This document shows positions 1 through 4,113 of a DNA stretch of 5,361 nucleotides, in pieces (position 1 is the stretch's first letter; every line of letters starts with the position of its first letter). The DNA is from Candidatus Methanomethylophilaceae archaeon (GTDB taxonomy: Archaea > Thermoplasmatota > Thermoplasmata > Methanomassiliicoccales > Methanomethylophilaceae): positions 1-5,361 of the forward strand of contig WOYN01000085.1 of assembly GCA_011620825.1 (NCBI GenBank), read 5' to 3'. The position numbers and the translations under genes are program-made. The notes beneath the pieces were generated by a model that was not told the origin of the DNA, did no database searches, and worked only from the letters and a program-made list of their open reading frames with translations.

Positions 1-100
1 GCCCGTGGCTTAGCCAGGATATAGCGCTGGCCTTCTAAGCCAGACGCCTCGGGTTCGAAAGTTTCATAAAAAGGAACCGAAATTCCCGACGGGCCCGCCA
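1..100 (+). tRNA. tRNA-Arg (anticodon UCU), 5' end cut by window edge, T-loop intron
   Basis: Reads AGA arginine codons. Anticodon TCT is at 34-36 in a 7-nt loop closed by stem 27-31/39-43 (ctggc/gccag). The D arm has GG and A14/A21. The T stem is 49-53/85-89 (tcggg/cccga). The 3' acceptor strand 90-96 is followed by discriminator G97 and an encoded CCA at 98-100. Window bases 1-5 pair with 90-94, so the window starts at tRNA position 3; the missing first two bases should be GG to pair with C95-C96. The T loop is interrupted: removing 60-83 restores the consensus loop TTCGAAT. Without intron removal the loop would be 31 nt, which explains why a simple scan could miss or misfold this gene. Confidence 0.93.
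60..83 (+). other. 24-nt archaeal tRNA intron at T-loop position 59/60 (canonical BHB)
   Basis: The precursor folds into a complete bulge-helix-bulge motif. The outer helix is the T stem 49-53/85-89. The 4-bp core helix is 54-57/78-81 (ttcg/cgaa). The two 3-nt bulges are 58-60 (aaa) and 82-84 (att). The inner helix is 61-65/73-77, with one G-U pair, and the loop is 66-72. Archaeal splicing endonuclease cuts within each 3-nt bulge. Cutting between the second and third bulge bases gives a 7-nt T loop TTCGAAT and an intron of 60-83. Non-canonical (not 37/38) introns of this kind are known from archaea. The exact cut could shift by one base, since the flanking bases are A-rich. Confidence 0.88.
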
Positions 101-102
101 AA

Positions 103-128
103 GGATTCCGCCCTCGGGGCAGGTATCC
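103..128 (+). promoter_or_regulatory. Hairpin in the leader of the L41e gene
   Basis: Imperfect inverted repeat between the tRNA-Arg 3' end and the ribosome binding site. Pairs are 103-106 with 125-128 (ggat/atcc), 108-109 with 122-123, and 110-113 with 117-120 (gccc/gggc). The loop is TCG (114-116), with one T-T mismatch and one bulged A (121). It ends directly before the Shine-Dalgarno-like sequence at 129-136. It could shield or define the mRNA 5' end after tRNA processing, or regulate translation. No T-rich tract follows it, so it does not look like a terminator. Confidence 0.45.
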
Positions 129-136
129 AGGAAGGA
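129..136 (+). promoter_or_regulatory. Ribosome binding site of the L41e gene
   Basis: Purine run aggaagga lies 7 nt before the ATG at 144. It supports that codon as the start and supports this very small frame as a translated gene. Confidence 0.65.
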
Positions 137-143
137 AAATAAC

Positions 144-251
144 ATGAAAAGAAGTTCACGCGCCTGGAAAAAACGCGGCAATCAGCGTTGGAAATGGCGC
201 AAGAAGAAGATGAGAAGGAGAAAGAGAGCAGCTAAGATGCGCAAGCAGTGA
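144..251 (+). CDS. rpl41e: Ribosomal protein L41e-like basic peptide (35 aa)
   Basis: ATG at 144, TGA at 249-251, 35 codons. The product is about half Lys and Arg. Its C-terminal half (W16-K-W-R-K-K-K-M-R-R-R-K-R, ending K-M-R-K-Q) matches the W-K/R-rich helix pattern of eukaryal and archaeal L41e, whose usual length is about 25 residues. L41e is a single basic helix; in the eukaryotic ribosome it sits at the subunit interface. The first ten or so residues (M-K-R-S-S-R-A-W-K-K) form an N-terminal extension compared with the usual family member. A Shine-Dalgarno-like sequence precedes it at good spacing. It lies 43 bp after tRNA-Arg and 18 bp before tRNA-Trp on the same strand. The match was made by eye on a low-complexity basic peptide, so a different small RNA-binding ribosomal protein cannot be excluded. 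Confidence 0.8.
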   Translation: MKRSSRAWKKRGNQRWKWRKKKMRRRKRAAKMRKQ

Positions 252-312
252 TCACAGTCATTCTGACAAGGGAGTATAGGCTAACCTGGCAGACTGGCGG
301 GCTCCAGTTATC

Positions 313-368
313 GAGCGTGATTGAATTGAGGTTGCTGAAGTTGTGATGAATAACTGGAGCGATGACTC
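313..368 (+). ncRNA. Intronic box C/D guide RNA targeting C34 of tRNA-Trp
   Basis: Short terminal stem 313-315/366-368 (gag/ctc). Box C is degenerate at 317-324 (GTGATTGA, one extra T against RTGATGA). Box D' is CTGA at 335-338. Box C' is a perfect GTGATGA at 343-349. The D-like box is ATGA at 362-365. The C' to D spacer is 12 nt (350-361), the standard archaeal length. Guide bases 350-360 are perfectly complementary to 301-311 of the same precursor. The fifth base upstream of the D box, G357, pairs with C304, the first anticodon base, so the predicted product is Cm34. This agrees with the known role of tRNA-Trp introns in Haloferax and other Euryarchaeota as guides for 2'-O-methylation at 34 and 39. 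The target of the other guide (325-334) is unresolved. Confidence 0.85.
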
Positions 369-375
369 AATAATT

Positions 376-400
376 TCGCGGGGGGTAGCTCCCCCCGTGG
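376..400 (+). repeat. Strong intronic hairpin next to the 3' splice site
   Basis: Inverted repeat with stem 376-385/391-400: six G-C pairs (380-385 with 391-396), then C379-G397, G378-T398, C377-G399 and T376-G400. The loop is TAGCT. It abuts the intron half of the splice core (401-404). It probably acts as a structural element that presents the 3' splice site and insulates the guide RNA. No T-rich tract follows, so a terminator is unlikely inside the tRNA gene. Confidence 0.75.
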
Positions 401-464
401 TGGAAACCCGCTGACGGGGGTTCAAATCCCTCTGCTCCCACCTTGCGTATCTTAGAAGCATCTT

Positions 465-510
465 GCCCCCCGAAAAGGGGGCTTAACAACTTTCTCTTCT
501 TTTTTCTTCT
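465..510 (+). terminator. Hairpin plus T-rich tract ending the tRNA/L41e cluster
   Basis: Perfect 6-bp G+C stem 465-470/477-482 (gccccc/gggggc) with loop cgaaaa. It is followed by a pyrimidine tract at 491-510 made almost only of T with some C. T-rich tracts are the main archaeal termination signal; the hairpin may stabilise the 3' end. It lies 25 bp after tRNA-Trp and directly before the stop codon of the convergent gene, so it separates opposing transcripts. The rest of the 441-517 interval shows nothing else. Confidence 0.6.
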
Positions 511-517
511 AATAGAT

Positions 518-2428
518 TCAGTTCATTTTGTTTTTCTTGAACCTGTTTATGCGTATTCTTAAATGTTCCTGCAGAGGCCCGTCCGTGCAGTAGACGTAGC
601 ATCCTTTCATTCCCCGGGTCATCAGGGTGCGGTAAGTGTTGCGTATTATCCTGTCGGCCACTTTCTCCTGTTCTTCCGGATCTGGGTATTTTTGTCTAAG
701 TCCACGTAGTGACTGGTCTGTGCGGGCTCTTTTAGTCCGGTCTGTTACGACTCTCCCGTCTCTGTAGACCAGGTCATCCCCAATTATTACGCCCACATAA
801 TCAAATTCAAGTCCCTGGCACGTATGGATGCATCCGATTTCGCCGATGGAGGCCTCATCTATGGCCCACGTGCTCGTGGAACCAAGATTCCAGCTCATTC
901 CGAATTTGAAATCAGGTATTCTCACATCGTGGTATTCCGAATCGTCTTTTTTGTCTGATTTCCAATCCCAACAATAACCGGCCACCATGCGAGACCTGTT
1001 AGCTGCGAGATTCTTCTCTTTTATGGAATGCCGGAGATCGTTGGGGTTGTCGAACAGTTCGATTTCGTACTTGAAATCGTCTACCGTATCGAAGTTAGCG
1101 GTCTCGCGTATCTCCAGTACATCATCGACCCAAGCCACATAGCCGTCTGACCCGTCGCATATGAACTGCGAATCCAGTCCCATCTTTTTTACGCGGGCAC
1201 CGCAAGACCGGGCGAAATTCTTTATGTTATCTATCGTCCCTATATCGTCCAAAGTTACACGCTGGCTTTCATCGATGAAGAAAACAGAGAGCTTCGATGC
1301 GCCGATAATTTCCTTTATCTGGTTTTCCCCATTGTTCTTGAACATCCCAGATTTTTCCACAAGGCGGTGCGATTCGTCAACCAGAAGGACATCAAAGTCG
1401 TTCTTCCCGCTCGATATGAACGCGCCCGAACCTTTAAACATGTTTTTTATGCTTGTAACGCTGCGCGACAGTCTGTTCTTTCCTTCGCTGAGCTTCCGGT
1501 AATAGACGTTTCTGGGGGCGCCGTTCTTAGTAACATAGGCAGCCAGATTGCCGCTCTCGGTCAACCTTGTGAGAAGGTTTATTGCGAGGACCGATTTTCC
1601 CGTTCCCGGCCCTCCTTCTACGATAATCACTCTTTTGAATGAGTCGGTCCTCGACTTTTCCGCCTGCTCGAGTATCTCCTCGAAGACCACCTTCTGTCCG
1701 TCTATCATAACGAACTCCTGATTGCCATTCACGAGGGAGACAATGCAGTCCTGGAGTGATTTGGAAGGGCGCAGCCTTCCCCCGTCGATCATTTCTATTA
1801 CGTTCTTACTGTCGCCATGGCGTATGTACGTCTGAATGAATTTTCTGAGATTGTTTTTATCATGTATTCCGAACAAAGGCGCCTCGGCCATATAGAAATT
1901 GTATGCCGGGTCCGTCAGAGGGTCCCTGTCCCCGATGTCGTAGTTATGCAGATATGCGCAGGGCCTCAATCTCAACAGTCCGTCCTGAACGCATACGTTG
2001 TAGTCATTTATCACCTGGACATAAGACCAGGCCTGGAAAGAAGGGTGTGTAGTTTCGTCCATCGAACCGCCCAACACGGTCTTCACAATGCCGTCTTTCT
2101 CCACGACGGATTCCACTGCTGTCCATTGCTTGAGTTCGATCACAACTGCGGAACCGACACCTTCATCATCAGTGCCGGCAACGATCATGTCGACTCTCTT
2201 TCCCGTGTAAGGAATGTTGTACTCGACAGCTATGCCGGCGTCTTTGGGTACATTCGATCTTCCAAGTACGATGTACATGTGGTTCAGGGAATTCTGCCAA
2301 GAGAAAAATTCGGAATGCGGTGTGGTCCTTCCCATCTTCTCATACACAGCGGCGCTCAGTTTTCCAGCCAATAGACCGCTGTCGACGTCAGATTCGAAAT
2401 CAGCCAGCGTGCCGCTGTATATGATCAT
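518..2428 (-). CDS. DUF2075 / Schlafen-group-3-type helicase with N-terminal PD-(D/E)XK nuclease-like domain
   Basis: 636 aa. The N-terminal part shows a restriction-like nuclease core: E40, then R78-V-D80, then V96-I-E98-L-K100 (the D...ExK pattern), so DNA or RNA cleavage is plausible. The C-terminal part is an SF1-like ATPase. Walker A is G272-G-P-G-T-G-K-S279. Walker B is L-L-V-D351-E-S-H354, followed by I-D-E-S-Q389 and a conserved Q-F-I-C-D-G-S-D-G-Y segment at 421-430. Motif V-like T536-C-Q-G-L-E-F-D-Y is present, as is an arginine-containing motif VI region at 597-616. The opening M-I-I-Y-S-G-T is typical of DUF2075 proteins and supports this start. All key residues are intact, so an active enzyme is expected. 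The cellular role is not established for the family; roles in nucleic-acid processing or defence are inferred. No partner gene of a defence system is visible. By eye its base composition is more AT-rich than the operon upstream (not counted). Confidence 0.85.
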   Translation of the reverse strand: MIIYSGTLADFESDVDSGLLAGKLSAAVYEKMGRTTPHSEFFSWQNSLNHMYIVLGRSNVPKDAGIAVEYNIPYTGKRVDMIVAGTDDEGVGSAVVIELKQWTAVESVVEKDGIVKTVLGGSMDETTHPSFQAWSYVQVINDYNVCVQDGLLRLRPCAYLHNYDIGDRDPLTDPAYNFYMAEAPLFGIHDKNNLRKFIQTYIRHGDSKNVIEMIDGGRLRPSKSLQDCIVSLVNGNQEFVMIDGQKVVFEEILEQAEKSRTDSFKRVIIVEGGPGTGKSVLAINLLTRLTESGNLAAYVTKNGAPRNVYYRKLSEGKNRLSRSVTSIKNMFKGSGAFISSGKNDFDVLLVDESHRLVEKSGMFKNNGENQIKEIIGASKLSVFFIDESQRVTLDDIGTIDNIKNFARSCGARVKKMGLDSQFICDGSDGYVAWVDDVLEIRETANFDTVDDFKYEIELFDNPNDLRHSIKEKNLAANRSRMVAGYCWDWKSDKKDDSEYHDVRIPDFKFGMSWNLGSTSTWAIDEASIGEIGCIHTCQGLEFDYVGVIIGDDLVYRDGRVVTDRTKRARTDQSLRGLRQKYPDPEEQEKVADRIIRNTYRTLMTRGMKGCYVYCTDGPLQEHLRIRINRFKKNKMN

Positions 2429-2451
2429 ACGGGGTTGCAGAGAGGTTTGAA

Positions 2452-2466
2452 ATTATATCCGCTTTC
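2452..2466 (-). promoter_or_regulatory. BRE/TATA-box promoter for the DUF2075 gene (leaderless start)
   Basis: On the - strand, gaaagcgg (2466-2459) is followed by atataat (2458-2452), resembling an archaeal BRE plus TATA box. The TATA centre lies about 27 bp before the ATG at 2428. Archaeal transcription starts about 25-27 bp after the TATA centre, so the RNA should begin at or just before the start codon. No Shine-Dalgarno-like sequence precedes that codon, which agrees with a leaderless mRNA. It lies in the 43-bp gap between the two genes. Confidence 0.6.
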
Positions 2467-2471
2467 GAATA

Positions 2472-3836
2472 TCAGTTCTTGAAGCTGTGTATCGGCGCAG
2501 GTATCCTTCCGCCCCTGTTCACGAACCCTCCGCAGCCGAATTCGCTCACGGGCATGATCGGCGCAGAACCCAGCAGCCCTCCGAACTCCGCGTGGTCTCC
2601 AGGCTTCTTTCCGATGACCGGTATGAGGCGGCACGCGGTCGTCTTCTGATTAACCATCCCGATCGCCATCTCGTCCGCTATTATTCCGGATATGATCTCT
2701 GCCGACGTGTTGCCGGGTATAGCGACCATATCTAGCCCGACAGAGCAGACGCATGTCATAGCTTCAAGTTTCTCGATGCACAGCGCACCGCATTCGGCCG
2801 CGCGGACCATCGAACTGTCTTCGGATATGGGAATGAACGCCCCGCTCAGCCCTCCGACGTACGAGGACGCCATGACCCCGCCTTTCTTGACCTGGTCGTT
2901 TAGAATGGCCAGCGCCGCGGTCGTACCCGGGGCGCCGGTCCTTTCGATACCCATCTCTTCGATTATGTCGGCGATGGAATCCCCAATCTCAGGGGTGGGG
3001 GCCAAAGAAAGGTCCACGATCCCGAACGGGACCCCCAGCCTCGCCGAGGCCTCCTTTGCGACAAGCTGTCCGGCCCTTGTAACTTTGAACGCCGTCCTTT
3101 TGATAGTTTCGCAGAGGACCTCGAAGCTTTCCCCCTTGACCTTTGACACTGAAGTTTTCACCACTCCGGGCCCCGACACCCCTACGTTGATGACGATCTC
3201 CGGTTCAGTGACCCCGTGGAACGCGCCCGCCATGAACGGGTTGTCGTCGGGCGGGTTGCAGAAAACCACGAGCTTTGCGCATCCGATCGAGTCTCTGTCC
3301 TTGGTGAGCTCGGCCGTTTCCCGGATTATGTCGCCCATCATCCGTACCGCGTACATGTTTATGCCCGTCCTCGTGGAGCCCGCGGCGACGTAGCCGCAAA
3401 CCCTCTCGGTTAATGACAGCGCTTTCGGTATCGAGCTGATAAGCAATCTGTCGGCGTTCGTCATTCCTTTCTGTACAAGTGCGGAGTATCCGCCGATGAA
3501 GTTTATTCCGATATCCTTGGCGGCCCTGTCGAGCGCTTCGGCGATCTTCACGAAGTCGTCCGGGGTCTTGCATGCGCACGCCCCGACGATCGAGATCGGG
3601 GTGACCGAGACCCTCTTGTTCGTTATCGGGATTCCATACTCGAGGCCTATCTCGTCGCCGACGGATACCAGGTTTTTGGCCTTCTCGGTTATTTTCCGGT
3701 ATATCTTTTCGCAAAGCCTGTCGAGGTCCGGGTCGCAGCAGTCCATGAGGCTGATGCCCATCGTTATCGTTCTGACGTCGAGGCTTTCGTCCTTGATCAT
3801 CGAGTTGGTTTCAAAGACCTCTTCGAAATCGACCAT
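2472..3836 (-). CDS. UPF0210 / PFL-family protein of unknown function
   Basis: 454 aa, the usual length of UPF0210 (about 445-455). Family-typical conserved blocks are present in order: G115[10 protein letters not shown] at 115-125; C193[16 protein letters not shown]275[13 protein letters not shown]301-A-P-G-T-T-A-A-L; G329[12 protein letters not shown]364[11 protein letters not shown]; and G409[11 protein letters not shown]. The family resembles the pyruvate formate-lyase fold but no reaction is assigned. Expected to be cytoplasmic: no signal peptide or membrane segment is seen. The start lies 4 bp after the ACT gene's stop, so translational coupling is likely. The pairing with a UPF0237-type ACT protein is conserved in many bacteria and archaea, which suggests the two act together. 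Several Cys (33, 34, 42, 87, 89, 362, 364) are worth checking for metal binding. Confidence 0.9.
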   Translation of the reverse strand: MVDFEEVFETNSMIKDESLDVRTITMGISLMDCCDPDLDRLCEKIYRKITEKAKNLVSVGDEIGLEYGIPITNKRVSVTPISIVGACACKTPDDFVKIAEALDRAAKDIGINFIGGYSALVQKGMTNADRLLISSIPKALSLTERVCGYVAAGSTRTGINMYAVRMMGDIIRETAELTKDRDSIGCAKLVVFCNPPDDNPFMAGAFHGVTEPEIVINVGVSGPGVVKTSVSKVKGESFEVLCETIKRTAFKVTRAGQLVAKEASARLGVPFGIVDLSLAPTPEIGDSIADIIEEMGIERTGAPGTTAALAILNDQVKKGGVMASSYVGGLSGAFIPISEDSSMVRAAECGALCIEKLEAMTCVCSVGLDMVAIPGNTSAEIISGIIADEMAIGMVNQKTTACRLIPVIGKKPGDHAEFGGLLGSAPIMPVSEFGCGGFVNRGGRIPAPIHSFKN

Positions 3837-3840
3837 CGGA

Positions 3841-4113
3841 TCAGATCCTGTGCATCATGTTGAAGATGTCCTCGTGCTGGGCCTGAATGATGCAGCCGAC
3901 CTTTTCCCCCACGGCCTTAAGTCCATCCGAAAGCTCGGCGAACGTCTTTTTGTACAGGTCCGTATCAACGATCATCATCATGTTGATGTAATCGCCTACA
4001 GTGGTCTGCTTTATGTCCAATATGTTAATGTCGTTGTCTGCGAAGAAATCGCACACGGCGGCTATGATCCCGACGTGGTCCCTTCCCACCAATGTGACTA
4101 TTGTCTTGCTCAT
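3841..4113 (-). CDS. Small ACT-domain protein (UPF0237 type)
   Basis: 90 aa, a single ACT domain. Its first strand and ligand loop read V5[11 protein letters not shown] at 5-17. The helix follows ([10 protein letters not shown]), and then the second strand [12 protein letters not shown] at 30-42 and M-M-M-I-V-D at 45-50. This is the GcvR/UPF0237-like form, with the G-R-D-x-x-G-I ligand-loop signature of amino-acid-binding ACT domains. It is cytoplasmic and probably dimeric (family knowledge). Its ATG overlaps the cimA stop (ATGA, 4110-4113) and it is 4 bp from the UPF0210 gene. A Shine-Dalgarno-like GGAAG (4122-4126) lies 8 nt upstream, inside cimA. It is likely a sensor or regulatory subunit of its neighbours; the ligand cannot be read from sequence. 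Confidence 0.9.
   Translation of the reverse strand: MSKTIVTLVGRDHVGIIAAVCDFFADNDINILDIKQTTVGDYINMMMIVDTDLYKKTFAELSDGLKAVGEKVGCIIQAQHEDIFNMMHRI

Larger units (their letters stand above)
308..405 (+). other. tRNA-Trp intron, position 37/38, with relaxed BHB
   Basis: The splice core pairs 303-306 (tcca) with 401-404 (tgga), next to the anticodon stem 297-301/407-411. The 5' bulge starts at 307. On the 3' side only two bases (405-406) separate core and outer helix and C302 is unpaired, so this is a relaxed rather than a perfect BHB. The cut 307/308 and 405/406 is chosen because it gives the usual loop with A38. The alternative 308/309 and 406/407 would give T38. The intron holds a box C/D RNA (about 313-368) and a strong hairpin (376-400). 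Confidence 0.85.
270..440 (+). tRNA. tRNA-Trp (anticodon CCA) with 98-nt intron
   Basis: Acceptor strands 270-276 (gggagta) and 433-439 (tgctccc) pair along all seven positions, with one G-U pair; the discriminator is A440. The anticodon CCA is at 304-306. The anticodon stem is 297-301/407-411 (gcggg/cccgc). The variable region is 412-415. The T stem is 416-420/428-432, with the consensus loop TTCAAAT at 421-427. The CCA tail is not fully encoded (CC then T). Exons are taken as 270-307 and 406-440, giving anticodon loop C-T-CCA-G-A. The D stem (279-282/292-295) is weak: a G-T, a G-C, a C-A mismatch and a T-G. A single tRNA-Trp gene is usual in archaea, and an intron at 37/38 in this gene is common in Euryarchaeota. 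Confidence 0.93.

Noticed and set aside
376..400. Intronic G/C hairpin as a terminator
   Set aside because: No T tract follows, and termination here would cut off the tRNA-Trp 3' half. A structural role in the intron fits better.
258..461. 67-codon open frame on the - strand over tRNA-Trp
   Set aside because: Antisense to a complete tRNA gene. The RDLNPRQRVSTTGG-like text is the usual false translation of antisense tRNA T-arm and acceptor sequence.
1..510. tRNA genes as an integrated-element attachment site
   Set aside because: No second copy of a tRNA 3' end, no integrase and no direct repeat flanking the DUF2075 gene is visible in the window.
1817..2374. 185-codon open frame on the + strand
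   Set aside because: Antisense to the nuclease domain of the DUF2075 gene, with no recognisable motif or ribosome binding site.
2692..3393. 233-codon open frame on the + strand
   Set aside because: Lies wholly antisense to the UPF0210 gene; low-complexity Ser/Pro/Thr composition typical of a shadow frame.
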